Origin: Bacteriovoracaceae bacterium UBA2428
GTDB lineage: Bacteria > Bdellovibrionota > UBA2428
Length of the DNA stretch: 40,379 bases
Assembly (NCBI GenBank): GCA_002343545.1
Contig: DDRA01000041.1
Location: 3,920 to 44,298, forward strand
Direction: 5' to 3'
Shown: in pieces, positions 8,417 through 16,631 of the stretch
How the letters are laid out: each line of letters starts with the position of its first letter
Position numbering within the stretch: the stretch's first letter is position 1
Program-made: the position numbers and the translations under genes
The notes under the pieces: generated by a model
What the model was told of the DNA's origin: nothing
Databases searched by the model: none
The model's input: only the letters and a program-made list of their open reading frames with translations

Positions 8417-8853
8417 GCCGAGAACTCCTCGAGAAAATACCCGAGCGTCTTGCGGAGCGAGGCCGACGCGGGAGGGGCTCCGCGGCTCGAGGGAAGTTGG
8501 GGCGCGCCGGCGAGGATGGCGTCGTAGAGAGCGCGCGCGTCCGAGTAGGGTCGGAAGTGTCGATCGCTGCCCCAAAAGAGCTCGGGGTCGTCGAGCGACG
8601 CGAGCAAAGGCGTGCCGAAACGTTCTTCGATCCAATGAGCGTAGAGGACGGCCACGCCGAGGGACTTCGAGGGAAAACTCAGCGGCGGATCCTCGCCGCG
8701 CAGGTAGGCGAGGGCGTTCGCCACGGTCTCGGCCTCGTCGCGGTCCTGGGCGTAGCCGAGCGTCTCGATGTCGTCTTCCCAGCGCTCGGGGCGGCGGAGA
8801 TGGAGGTAGGCCCATTGGCGAAGCTTGTGCTCGGGCGGGGGCGCGGCGCTCAT
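8413..8853 (-). CDS. Hypothetical protein of the radical SAM operon (146 aa)
   Basis: Predicted 146-aa protein starting at an ATG that overlaps the TGA of the upstream radical SAM gene (ATGA). It begins MSAAPPPEHKLRQWAYLHLRRPERWEDD and continues with helical segments (TVANALAYLRGEDPPLSFPSKSLGVAVLYAHWIEERFG). It has no cysteine and no membrane segment. I cannot assign a family. The size and helical character would fit a peptide-binding or adaptor subunit, but nothing proves this. Confidence 0.62.
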   Translation of the reverse strand: MSAAPPPEHKLRQWAYLHLRRPERWEDDIETLGYAQDRDEAETVANALAYLRGEDPPLSFPSKSLGVAVLYAHWIEERFGTPLLASLDDPELFWGSDRHFRPYSDARALYDAILAGAPQLPSSRGAPPASASLRKTLGYFLEEFSA

Positions 8854-9800
8854 CGGCAAAGCTCCGGCGGGTCGTCCAGCAATCCGCGTAGTCCGTTGCA
8901 GGAATCGCCCGGATCGGCGTGCACCGGCTGCAGGTGCTCGCTCAGGCAGTGACCGAGGTGCGGGCAGCGCGAGCAGGTCGGGTGCTCGCGGATGAGACGT
9001 TTTTCGCGCTCCGTCCAGTCGACGTAAGCGTCGAAGGAGGCGAGGCGCGAGAAGCGCTCGCGGCCCTCGTCGTCGAAATCGAGCACGGCGAGGGCGCCCG
9101 AAGGATCGATGTAAAGGTGGTCGTCCGACCAGGACCGCTTTTCGCGGCGGAGCGACCGCGCGACGAGGTCGGCGTTCACGAGCTCGAAGCGGAAGCCGGG
9201 CGCGCGCTCGATCCAGCGGCGGATCCACGTTTCCGTCTCGCGGTAGCGCACGGGCTGGGGATGGTGGGGGTTGAGCGAGTAGGGCTTGATCTCGACGCTC
9301 TCGACCTGCGGCGTCTCGTCGAGGATCCGCATGAAGCGTTCGAGCTCCGCGGCGTCGAGGTCGAGCAGGCGACGGCTCGCGAGCACGAGCACGTGCACGC
9401 CGCGTTTGAGCGCGCGGAGGTTGGCGAGGGTCGCCTCGAAGCGGGGGCGCGCGACGTAGTCCCAGCTCACGGAGAGGTCGACGTCCTCGCGCTCGAAGTA
9501 GGGATGGGCGACGCTCAGGTTCGTGACGACGTTCACGCGCTCCCGGTAGAAGACGCGCAGGACCCGCCAAAGCTCGTCCCAATACGCGGGCTCGAGGAGC
9601 CCGACCTCGCCCCCGTAAAGGTCGACGTGCGCGATGCGGCGGTAGCGCGAGATCTCGAGCAAGCGTTCGAGCAGGCGCTCGGGGTCGAGTCGGTCGCGGC
9701 GGGCGAGCTCGGCGGGGCTCAGGTAGCAGAAGTCGCAGCGGAAGTTGCAGAGCGTGGACGGATTGATGGAAAGGTTGATCTCGTCCATCGCCGGGCTCAC
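8850..9800 (-). CDS. Radical SAM protein F
   Basis: A 316-aa radical SAM enzyme. The CX3CX2C cluster motif CNFRCDFC (Cys18, 22, 25) binds the [4Fe-4S] that cleaves S-adenosylmethionine, and the GGE motif follows in VDLYGGEVGLL. The C-terminus holds another cysteine group, HPTCSRCPHLGHC, with two later Cys (DSCNG, ELCR), a short SPASM/twitch-like region that may hold an auxiliary cluster. Start: GTG at 9800 forms the GTGA overlap usual in this operon; an ATG at 9788 (MDEINLS) is an alternative. It lies directly after radical SAM E. Substrate unknown; by context the CX3-repeat protein encoded at 15917-16630 is the best candidate. Confidence 0.85.
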   Translation of the reverse strand: MSPAMDEINLSINPSTLCNFRCDFCYLSPAELARRDRLDPERLLERLLEISRYRRIAHVDLYGGEVGLLEPAYWDELWRVLRVFYRERVNVVTNLSVAHPYFEREDVDLSVSWDYVARPRFEATLANLRALKRGVHVLVLASRRLLDLDAAELERFMRILDETPQVESVEIKPYSLNPHHPQPVRYRETETWIRRWIERAPGFRFELVNADLVARSLRREKRSWSDDHLYIDPSGALAVLDFDDEGRERFSRLASFDAYVDWTEREKRLIREHPTCSRCPHLGHCLSEHLQPVHADPGDSCNGLRGLLDDPPELCR

Positions 9801-10795
9801 GACACGTAGGGCCGCAGCTCGGGGAGCAACCCCTGCATGAGACCGCAGTGCTCCTCGACCCGCCCTTCCGCTTTGAGGTCGGAGATCGTCTTCTTGCAGC
9901 CGTTGCAGATCGCGAAGAGGGGGCAACCCAGGCACTCCGGCTTCAGGAAGGCCAGGCGTTCGTCGGCCTCGAGGGGCGTTTGCACGGGGCCGCCACGGAG
10001 CACTTCGGCGTCGAAGTCGACGGCGTGGCTCTTGTCGTCGCCGAAGGCGCCGCAGCTGTAGTAATCGCCCTCGGGTTGGAGGCAGCGGATGTTCGAGTCG
10101 CAGTCGCGGCTGAGCGGGCAGGTCGTGCCGAGCCTTCCTCGTAGGGCGAGGAGCTGCTTGGAGTTGTACTCCCACTCGGCGAGCCCTTCGGCGATGACGT
10201 CGAGGTAGACGCGGTAGACGTGGCCCTTCAGGAAGCTGCGCGACTGCAGGCCCGAGGCGACGGCGTAATTGAGCTTGCACTCGACGTCCATGCGGCGCGC
10301 GAGCCTCACGTTCTCGATCGCCCCGGCGTGGTTCTCGGGCGTGATGACCGAGATGAAGTCCGGGCGGTAGCCGACGCGCTCGAGGAAGAGATCCGAGACG
10401 GCCCAGAACTTTTCTTCCGTAAAGACCTCGGCGTGCGAGATGCGGCGCGTGTCGCCGTAGTGGAACGAAGTCGTCACGCCGACGCGCTCGTGGCGGAAGA
10501 GCGGCGTCCAGACGTCCGGCTTCAGGTAGAAGAGCCAGAGGTTCGACGTGAAGCTGAGCGTCGTCGGCAGGCCCTCGCGTTCGATGTACGCGAGGATCTT
10601 CCAGTAGTATTCGGGCGGCATCATGAGCGGGTCGCCGCCGTTGAGGATGATCGTCGAGGTCTGCGGGAAACGGCGCAGGAAGGCGTAGATGCGTTCGAGC
10701 TCGAGGGTCGTCGCGCGGTCGTCGACGAGGGCCGTCGAACTGCAGAAGCTGCACTTGAAGTTGCAACGCTCCGTGGGTTTGACGATGAGCTCCAC
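9797..10795 (-). CDS. Radical SAM/SPASM-like protein E
   Basis: The 332-aa product starts at GTG 10795 with GGGGAG upstream and 9-nt spacing, close to the iron-sulfur motif CNFKCSFC (Cys11, 15, 18). The SAM-binding GGD variant is in ILNGGDPLMMPPEYY. The C-terminal third has many cysteines: TTCPLSRDCDSNIRC, YYSCGAFGDD and ECLGCPLFAICNGCKK plus EEHC, the pattern of a SPASM domain with auxiliary clusters. SPASM proteins typically modify peptides or proteins. The start lies 2 nt after the stop of radical SAM D. A longer upstream frame is the wrong-frame read of D. Confidence 0.87.
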   Translation of the reverse strand: MELIVKPTERCNFKCSFCSSTALVDDRATTLELERIYAFLRRFPQTSTIILNGGDPLMMPPEYYWKILAYIEREGLPTTLSFTSNLWLFYLKPDVWTPLFRHERVGVTTSFHYGDTRRISHAEVFTEEKFWAVSDLFLERVGYRPDFISVITPENHAGAIENVRLARRMDVECKLNYAVASGLQSRSFLKGHVYRVYLDVIAEGLAEWEYNSKQLLALRGRLGTTCPLSRDCDSNIRCLQPEGDYYSCGAFGDDKSHAVDFDAEVLRGGPVQTPLEADERLAFLKPECLGCPLFAICNGCKKTISDLKAEGRVEEHCGLMQGLLPELRPYVS

Positions 10796-10797
10796 GT

Positions 10798-11841
10798 TCA
10801 GGCGCTCCCCGCGGGCCGCACGGGGTGGCGGCGGAAGAAATCCTTGAAGAGGCACTCCTCGCGGCGTTGCCGCTTGGACCAATCGGCCTGCACGAAGCAA
10901 CGGAAGCCGCAGCGCCCGAAGAACTCGCAGCCGAGGCACTCGTTCTCCTGGAGGTGCCCCCAGATGATGTTCTCGTTCGACGTCGCGTCGACCTCGTGTC
11001 GGAAGTCACCCGGCTTGTACGTGAGGTAGCGGCACTTCACCTGGCGGCCGTCGGGCAGGATCGTCGTCTTGTTGAGGGAGTAGCAGGTCATCGCGTTGCG
11101 CTCGCGCTCGAGCAGATCGCGCACGGGCTGGATGCGGGGGTAGCGCTCGGCCACGAAGTGGTAGGCCGAGAGGATCTCGTCGTCGCTCGGCATGAGGGCC
11201 GAGGCGCCGCTTTCGGGCACGTAGTAATCGAAGTAGAGATCGTAGCGTGCGTAGAGTTCGCGGAAAAACGCGTCGCCATCGGCGAGCAGCGCGCGGATCG
11301 TGGGTTTCGTCAGCACGAAGCCCACGGTGTGGACTCGGTGGGCGAAGGCTTCGAGGTTGGCGCGGAAGACCTCGATCGACCAACGCCCGGCCTGCCGACC
11401 GTGCAGGTCGTACGAGGTCGCAAGGAAGGCGGGAATCCCCTCTTCGTCGAGGTGTGCGAGCAGGCGCTCGACGCGGTCGCGCCGGTCGAAGATGAAGTTC
11501 GTGACCCAGTTGAAGCGGCAGCGGTGACCGAGTTCGCGAGCCCCGCGGGCGACCTTCGTCGCGAGGTCGGCGTAGGCTTCGAAGGCTTCGTCGGGTAAGT
11601 CGTCGGCGAAGAGTTCGCCGCCCATGAGATTGATCGTATGGTCGCGGCGCGGATTCGCGCGGATGAATTCAAGAATCGGCTTGGCCTTTTCGCGGATGCT
11701 CGCGAGTCCCGTGTCGTCGTCGTGGTCCTGGCCGCAGAAGGCGCAGCGCAGGTTGCAACGCTCGAAAAGGTGGACTTCGATCTCGGAGGAAAGCGGGGCC
11801 TTCGACTCCAGGAGTCTCGCGAGGGGCGACGTCGTGCTCAC
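10798..11841 (-). CDS. Radical SAM/SPASM-like protein D
   Basis: A 347-aa radical SAM protein with CNLRCAFC (Cys29, 33, 36) and NLMGGELFADD as SAM motif. The C-terminus carries MTCYSLN, VKCRYLTYKPGD, ECLGCEFFGRCGFRC and EECLFKDF, a SPASM-type set of cysteines for auxiliary clusters. GTG 11841 overlaps the TGA of the upstream gene. It resembles E and F in layout and the three may descend from one ancestor, though they are clearly diverged. Acts presumably in the cytoplasm on the same substrate as the rest of the operon. Confidence 0.87.
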   Translation of the reverse strand: MSTTSPLARLLESKAPLSSEIEVHLFERCNLRCAFCGQDHDDDTGLASIREKAKPILEFIRANPRRDHTINLMGGELFADDLPDEAFEAYADLATKVARGARELGHRCRFNWVTNFIFDRRDRVERLLAHLDEEGIPAFLATSYDLHGRQAGRWSIEVFRANLEAFAHRVHTVGFVLTKPTIRALLADGDAFFRELYARYDLYFDYYVPESGASALMPSDDEILSAYHFVAERYPRIQPVRDLLERERNAMTCYSLNKTTILPDGRQVKCRYLTYKPGDFRHEVDATSNENIIWGHLQENECLGCEFFGRCGFRCFVQADWSKRQRREECLFKDFFRRHPVRPAGSA

Positions 11842-12935
11842 GGCTGGGGCACCGGCAGGGATCCCATCGAATTCACCGCGAAGAGGGCGTTCTTCGCGAC
11901 GAGGCAGCGGCGGGTTCCGAAGCTGTCCATGAGGAAAAGGATTCCGCGGTCCACGCAAGAGGCGAGGAAGGGGCAAGACTCGCACTCGTCCTTCTCGGTC
12001 GCGCGGGCGTACTGTTCGAGCTGGACCCGCGCCTCGAAGGCCTCGATCTCGCGGGCGTCTTCGCCCGCGAGCGGAACTTCGAACTCGGGACGGAAACTCA
12101 CGAAGCGCTCGTAAAGGAGCGGCGAATAGTAAAGCTTGCCGCCGCGGTAGTTGTACTGCCGCTCGACGAGCGAGTCCGTGAGTTTGCCGAAGCTGAAGCG
12201 CAGGTACTGGGCCTTCTCGTCGGAGAGGATTGACTGGTTGAAGAGGTTCTTGATGCGATCCGAAAGCTTGAGGAAGTCTTCGTTCGTAAGATCCGGGTCG
12301 CGGCCGGCCGAGAAGTTGTAGTCGATCGTCGTCTCGAAGAGGTGTCCGACCCGACGGTGCATGAAATCGTAATCGCGCAGCAGGTGCGGGATCTTTGTCT
12401 GGTCGTAGTCGTAGACGTTCATGATGCCGAAGCTACGCACGTCGTCCCGGCCGAGGCGCGCGAGGAAGTCGCGCTTGTTCGCCTCGAGGGCGGCGAGGTA
12501 GGCGTCGTCCATGATGCGTGCCGGGTCGACGACGAGGTTGATTTCGAGCTCGATGCCGTGAAGTCGTTCGGCGAGCAGGCTCGCGATCGCGTCGGCTTTG
12601 CGGACGTCGAGGTAGGTCGTCTGCAGGGAAACGCGTCGAAACGTACGGAGAATCTCGACGAACGCGTCGTCCCGGAAGAGGGCTTCGGTGTTCTCGGCGA
12701 CGAGAAAGTCGGTCGGGCCGACGAAGGCGATGAAAGGAAGGTAGAGACTCTCGCGAAAACTCCGCATGAGTCGCAAGAAACTTGCCGCCTCGCCGGGTCC
12801 CAGCGGAGTCTGCGCGCCTTTCTGCACGTGGCAACCCCGGCACTGAAAGCGGCAGCCGTTCAGGACCTCGAAGTTGATGTTCAGGAAGAAGTGGTCGGCA
12901 TCCCGAAGCTCACGCGAGGCGAGGTAGGCATCCAT
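11838..12935 (-). CDS. Radical SAM protein C2 (paralogue of C1)
   Basis: The 365-aa product has CRFQCRGC (Cys28, 32, 35). The usual GGE is replaced by FVGPTDFLV. The C-terminal cysteine group is DECESCPFLASC, then a hydrophobic ILFLMDSFG stretch, then RRC. The protein is paralogous to the radical SAM at 16632-17639: the shared order is PTD, FRD, LR.FR.V.L, IELE.NL and a final C.NC/C.SC group. It starts with ATG directly after the TAG of the 258-aa gene. The missing GGE suggests an unusual SAM-binding loop. It forms the C part of the second A-B-C module. Confidence 0.83.
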   Translation of the reverse strand: MDAYLASRELRDADHFFLNINFEVLNGCRFQCRGCHVQKGAQTPLGPGEAASFLRLMRSFRESLYLPFIAFVGPTDFLVAENTEALFRDDAFVEILRTFRRVSLQTTYLDVRKADAIASLLAERLHGIELEINLVVDPARIMDDAYLAALEANKRDFLARLGRDDVRSFGIMNVYDYDQTKIPHLLRDYDFMHRRVGHLFETTIDYNFSAGRDPDLTNEDFLKLSDRIKNLFNQSILSDEKAQYLRFSFGKLTDSLVERQYNYRGGKLYYSPLLYERFVSFRPEFEVPLAGEDAREIEAFEARVQLEQYARATEKDECESCPFLASCVDRGILFLMDSFGTRRCLVAKNALFAVNSMGSLPVPQP

Positions 12936-13712
12936 CTAGTCGACCTCGCTCCGCAGGAAGTCGCGGAGGGACTCGTAGGGGATCGCGCCCGTCAACAGTC
13001 CGCTCGTCGCGGCGAGCAGCGGATTGAAGTCCGTGTCGAAGTAATGGAAGAGGTTCTTGCCGCGGAACATGTACTCTTCGAACTGCGCCTTGAAGTAGCG
13101 GATGGGCGCGCGCGGCGCCGTCGAGAAGAAGGTCTCGACGAAGGCGGGAAGTCCGTAGAGCAGCACGACGTTCGCGCCGACGTAGGCCGGATCTTCTACG
13201 ACCGGGTACGCGCGCGCGAGGCCGCCTTCCGGATCGAGCTCGGGGTAGCAGCGTCCGAGGTAGAGGATCGACGATGACAGGAAGGACTCCCAGCGCGCGG
13301 CGAGCTCGCCGTGGCGGCGCAGGAATTCTTCTTCTTCCTCGGGCGTGAGCTCCGAGTTTTCGTTGAACTCCGCGAGGGCCTCGGGCGTGACGCCCTTGAA
13401 ACGGAGGACGATCGACGCCGCCGTCCGGCGCAGGACATCGGATTCGTGGAGGTTGCGAGTCTCCATGTAGACGCGCAGGAGCTCGATCTTCTGCTCCGTC
13501 GAGGCCCCCTCAAGACGGATCTCGGAGGGGAACGAAAGGTTCGAGAGGTAGGTCAGGAACATGTTCCCGTGGATCTTGCTGTTCGCGTAGTCCGCCAAGA
13601 AGAAGAGATCCTTGTTCTCGAAGAACTCTTTGATCTGGGCCATCTCGAGCGGGAGCACGACCTGGCGAAGGTTCTCGGGTTTGACGTCGTCGAAGGAAAT
13701 GGGGGTTTTCAC
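12936..13712 (-). CDS. Hypothetical protein between radical SAM B2 and C2 (258 aa)
   Basis: Unrecognised 258-aa protein starting at GTG 13712, which overlaps the TGA of radical SAM B2. It begins VKTPISFDDVKPENLRQVV. Notable parts are FLADYANSKIHGNMFLTYLSNL, an acidic helix NENSELTPEEEEEFLRRHGEL, and an aromatic C-terminal section FRGKNLFHYFDTDFNPLLAA. It has a single Cys. It has no counterpart in the first A-B-C module, unless very diverged. It could be a substrate-binding chaperone for B2 or C2; this is only position-based. Confidence 0.65.
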   Translation of the reverse strand: MKTPISFDDVKPENLRQVVLPLEMAQIKEFFENKDLFFLADYANSKIHGNMFLTYLSNLSFPSEIRLEGASTEQKIELLRVYMETRNLHESDVLRRTAASIVLRFKGVTPEALAEFNENSELTPEEEEEFLRRHGELAARWESFLSSSILYLGRCYPELDPEGGLARAYPVVEDPAYVGANVVLLYGLPAFVETFFSTAPRAPIRYFKAQFEEYMFRGKNLFHYFDTDFNPLLAATSGLLTGAIPYESLRDFLRSEVD

Positions 13713-14866
13713 GGCCGGGCCTCGGTCACGGGGGACTCCTTTTTGAGTTCGGGAAGCCTTTCGAGGGCTTCGTCCAGTTTGCCGCGGAATACGGCGAGGT
13801 GTTCGCGTTGGTAGCGGAGCGCGGCGAGCGAGAGCGGGCACTCGGCTTCGTTTTCGTTGAAGAGATGGGCTTCGCAGTTGCCCCCGCAGACGTCGAAAAA
13901 TTCGCAACCGTTGCAGAGAGGCTGGAGCGGGGTCGCAAGCTGCTCGACGTGGTCGCCGAGGGCCTTCGCCGCGAAAGCCGGCCAGTTCGCGGCCATCTCG
14001 CGGACCGTCGAAAGGGGCCGGATATAAGTCTCGTCCGGGCAGAGGCCCACCGTGGCGTCCGCGTTCATCGTGAAGGTACGATGCCGGCAGCAGTTGCACT
14101 TGCACTGGTAGATCTTGTTCTCGACGAAGCTCTTCGTGAAGAGGTCGACCTGGGGGAGCGCCCACGAGGTCCGGTTCTCGGCGTAGTGGCGCACGATGCT
14201 CGCGAAGTAGCGCGACCACTCCACGTTCGAGACCCGGAGGTCGCGGGTTTTCTCGTCGAAGAAAGTCAGGAACTCGAAGTCGACCGATTTGGCGCCGTCG
14301 AGACGGCGCACGACCTCGAGGGGATCCGTCTTGAGGAGGTGGCGCTGCACCGTGATCGCGACGGCCATTTCGATGCCGGCGTCCGCGAGGAAGCGGAAAT
14401 TTCGGAAGAAGAGTTCCTCGCCGAGGCGCGGGCTCCCCGTCTCGAAACGGATGCCGGGGTCCCACGAAACGCCGATCTGTCCGGCGTACTCCCGCTTGAG
14501 GAAATCGGCGAAGGCCGCGTCGACCGGGTACATGAGGTTCGTCTGCGGGATGATGTCGAAGCGGCGACCCGCGAAAATCCGTCGGATGAGCGCGTTGACC
14601 TGCGCGAGGTAGGCCTTCGGCGCGAGGAAGGGCTCGCCGCCGTGGATGTAAAAGACGTTCTGCCGGGTGTCGAGCCGCTCGCGCAGCGTCGTCAAGAAGA
14701 GCTCGATCTCGCCGAGATCCGCGAGCCGGAAGGCGTCGCGGTTACCGAGCGTGAAGCAGTGGGTACAATTCAAGTTGCAACCTCGCACGACGCGCAGGTA
14801 GACGACGTTGAAATCGCGGTCGAAGTGGTCCGTGGCGTCCTTCACGCGCGCCTCACCCGAGCACAT
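13709..14866 (-). CDS. Radical SAM/SPASM protein B2 (paralogue of B1)
   Basis: A 385-aa SPASM radical SAM enzyme. It has CNLNCTHC (Cys30, 34, 37) and IHGGEPFL, then a full SPASM region: YQCKCNCCRHRTFTMNADATVGLCPDE, PLCNGCEFFDVCGGNC and a last ECPLS. This is the architecture of peptide and protein maturases such as anaerobic sulfatase-maturing enzymes. It is related to B1 at 17636-18703 (same T..(I/M)NAD.T.G.CP.. and C..C..(F/Y)D(V/I)C.G.C blocks). ATG 14866 overlaps the A2 gene by 14 nt; GTG 14845 is an alternative start. It carries an extra Cys-rich CKCNCC patch. Confidence 0.9.
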   Translation of the reverse strand: MCSGEARVKDATDHFDRDFNVVYLRVVRGCNLNCTHCFTLGNRDAFRLADLGEIELFLTTLRERLDTRQNVFYIHGGEPFLAPKAYLAQVNALIRRIFAGRRFDIIPQTNLMYPVDAAFADFLKREYAGQIGVSWDPGIRFETGSPRLGEELFFRNFRFLADAGIEMAVAITVQRHLLKTDPLEVVRRLDGAKSVDFEFLTFFDEKTRDLRVSNVEWSRYFASIVRHYAENRTSWALPQVDLFTKSFVENKIYQCKCNCCRHRTFTMNADATVGLCPDETYIRPLSTVREMAANWPAFAAKALGDHVEQLATPLQPLCNGCEFFDVCGGNCEAHLFNENEAECPLSLAALRYQREHLAVFRGKLDEALERLPELKKESPVTEARP

Positions 14867-15917
14867 AAGGCTCCAGTTCCTGGGCTCGCCCGTCGCGCAT
14901 GCGTTCGTAGACGAAGGCCGGAAAAATCTGACTCGAGCGCCCGCGCAGGGAATCGTTCACGAAGATGCAGCCGTAGCCCTTCGCGACGTTCTCGTGGAGG
15001 AGCTCTTCGTAACGTCCGGCGAAGACCGTGGCCGTTTGGAGGATCGGGTCCATTTTGGCGTCGGGGTCGGCGCCCCAGGCCCGCTGGAGACGCGCGTGAA
15101 GATCCGAAAACAGATCGACGGGATAGCGGCGTCGAATTTCGTCCCGGTGCTCAAAGTCGAAGTCCTCGTCGACCATCCAGCTGAGCAGGGGGTGCGATGC
15201 GAGCGTCGCCGAGACGGAGGCCGGCGATTCGAAGTCGACCCGCAAACCGGGAACGATCCGCGCGACATCGTGGAAGGAGTTCAGGATCTCGCCGCGCAGG
15301 ATTTCGACGTCGTTGAACCAGACGCGCCAGGCGAGCTCCTCGAGCCGCGCGAGAAAGGCCGCGCGGTAGGGACCTTCGGGACGGGCCGCGTAGTCGGCCA
15401 GTAGATACTCAAAGCCCACCGCCGACTTGTCGAGGGAGCGGAGTCCTTCGACGACGGGCAGGCGTTCGAAGAGCGCGAGGATCTCGGCGTCGGGAGTGCG
15501 CGCCTGCGCGAGGAGGGCGCGTTGAAGATCGGCGCGCGTGACGGGGCCGAAGTCCTGCTCGGCGAAGGAACGCAGCCATTCATCGCTCTGCCAAAGACGG
15601 GCGAGACGTAGGACGTCGGCGCCGCTCGCGCGCGGGAAGAGCCCCTTCCAATACTGAAGCTGAAGTCGAAGGTAGAGCGCGGGATCGGCGTAGACGCGTT
15701 CGCGTCGTCTTTCGAGCAAGGCGGCCCAGAAAGCCTCCTCGCTTCCGCCGTGGTGTTCCTGCAAGTGTTCCTCGAAGGTCGGGACGTGTCCGATCGCCTG
15801 CCCGACCCCCCGCGAGATGGGGTGCGCCGTGGCCACGCTGCTCAGAACGAGGGGGTCTCCGCCTGTGGCAAAGAGACACTCGTGCTCGAGGTAGACGCGG
15901 TGGGCGAGGTGGAACAC
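14853..15917 (-). CDS. Protein A2, paralogue of A1, partner of radical SAM B2
   Basis: Predicted 354-aa protein starting at GTG 15917, whose first base is the last base of the precursor gene's TAG (TAGTG). It is clearly paralogous to the protein at 18700-19785. Both begin (V/M)FH..(H/L)RRVY-type, share GFEYLLA then GPYR.AFL, then (Y/L)LSW..DE..D, and close with (F/Y)GC..V...L. Each copy lies directly upstream of a SPASM radical SAM gene. It has no clustered cysteines and no signal peptide. I do not know the family. A role as peptide-recognition or scaffolding partner of the B enzymes is inferred from the repeated pairing. Confidence 0.75.
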   Translation of the reverse strand: MFHLAHRVYLEHECLFATGGDPLVLSSVATAHPISRGVGQAIGHVPTFEEHLQEHHGGSEEAFWAALLERRRERVYADPALYLRLQLQYWKGLFPRASGADVLRLARLWQSDEWLRSFAEQDFGPVTRADLQRALLAQARTPDAEILALFERLPVVEGLRSLDKSAVGFEYLLADYAARPEGPYRAAFLARLEELAWRVWFNDVEILRGEILNSFHDVARIVPGLRVDFESPASVSATLASHPLLSWMVDEDFDFEHRDEIRRRYPVDLFSDLHARLQRAWGADPDAKMDPILQTATVFAGRYEELLHENVAKGYGCIFVNDSLRGRSSQIFPAFVYERMRDGRAQELEPYVLG

Positions 15918-16630
15918 TAACGGCGTCCCCGCGATCCGTGGCAGTTCGAGTGGCAGTTCGAGTGACAAGCCACGGCCTGGGCGCCCGTGCCGACCCCGAG
16001 GTCCTTCGCATTGCTGGTGTTGCTGCGGGCCGCCGTGAAGGCCGTCAGCAGGTTCGCCATGAAGGTCGTGATCTGCGCGGCCGTGACGGGATTCCCCGCG
16101 GCCGGCGCGGGGGTACCCGGGGGAAGGGTCAGCGTGAGCTTGTTCGCGTCGGAAAGCGCGGCCATGACGGGCGCGCCGAAGTAATCTTGGATGCCGCCCG
16201 GCGCGCCGGGGACGCCCGTCACGCGGAAGCGCGCCCGCGCGAGGCGGATGCGCGTCAGCTTCTCGGCCATGCTTTGGAGGGCCACAAAAAGGTTCGGGAG
16301 TCCGCCCGGCGGCGTCGCGGCGGCTTTGTCGCCGGCGGCGGCGAGCCCCGCGAGCGTCGGCACGGGTTCGTTGCGGGGGCCGAGCTCGAGGTGAGGCGAT
16401 CCCGGCGCGGTCGAGGGCGGCAGGTTGTACGTGTGCACGTTCGCCGTGACGTTTGTGATGGTGTAACCCGCCGGCACGGGTACCGGGATCGTGCCCGAGA
16501 TCGGCTGGCCGGTATACCAAACGGCGACGTTCATCGTCGGGGTATGGAAGTCCGCCGTGAAACGCTGAAGGATTTCCGTGAGGGAGAGTTTATTGCCGGG
16601 CGCGGTCGGAGGGGGCGGGGGGGCCGTCAT
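15917..16630 (-). CDS. Candidate precursor protein with C-terminal CX3-repeat tail
   Basis: A 237-aa protein with a Pro-rich start (MTAPPPPPTAPGNKLSLTEIL), a long small-residue body, and the tail ACHSNCHSNCHGSRGRR. The three tail cysteines (222, 226, 230) are the only ones in the protein, spaced exactly four apart, each followed by His. This is what a RiPP-like substrate of radical SAM/SPASM enzymes would look like, and I recall annotated CXXX-repeat peptide/radical SAM systems of similar kind. The gene lies 1 nt after radical SAM C1 and touches A2. The unusually long leader (about 220 aa) could be a folded carrier domain. Alternatives: a metal- or haem-binding tail, since CHSNCH is CX3CH. 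Precursor function is inferred. Confidence 0.72.
   Translation of the reverse strand: MTAPPPPPTAPGNKLSLTEILQRFTADFHTPTMNVAVWYTGQPISGTIPVPVPAGYTITNVTANVHTYNLPPSTAPGSPHLELGPRNEPVPTLAGLAAAGDKAAATPPGGLPNLFVALQSMAEKLTRIRLARARFRVTGVPGAPGGIQDYFGAPVMAALSDANKLTLTLPPGTPAPAAGNPVTAAQITTFMANLLTAFTAARSNTSNAKDLGVGTGAQAVACHSNCHSNCHGSRGRR
15939..15962 (-). repeat. Perfect 12-bp tandem repeat encoding the CHSN units
   Basis: On the plus strand the 12-mer TGGCAGTTCGAG occurs twice back to back. On the coding strand it encodes two Ser-Asn-Cys-His registers, giving the CHSNCHSN core of the candidate precursor. A third, partly diverged unit (TGT instead of TGC for the first Cys) lies on one side and the CHGS unit on the other. 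Identical codons point to recent expansion of the tail by unit duplication. Confidence 0.85.
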
Positions 16631-16631
16631 C

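Noticed and set aside
15917-15970. c-type cytochrome haem site in the CHSNCH tail
   Set aside because: The canonical motif is CXXCH; here spacing is CX3CH and there is no signal peptide or cytochrome fold. Kept only as an alternative for the tail.
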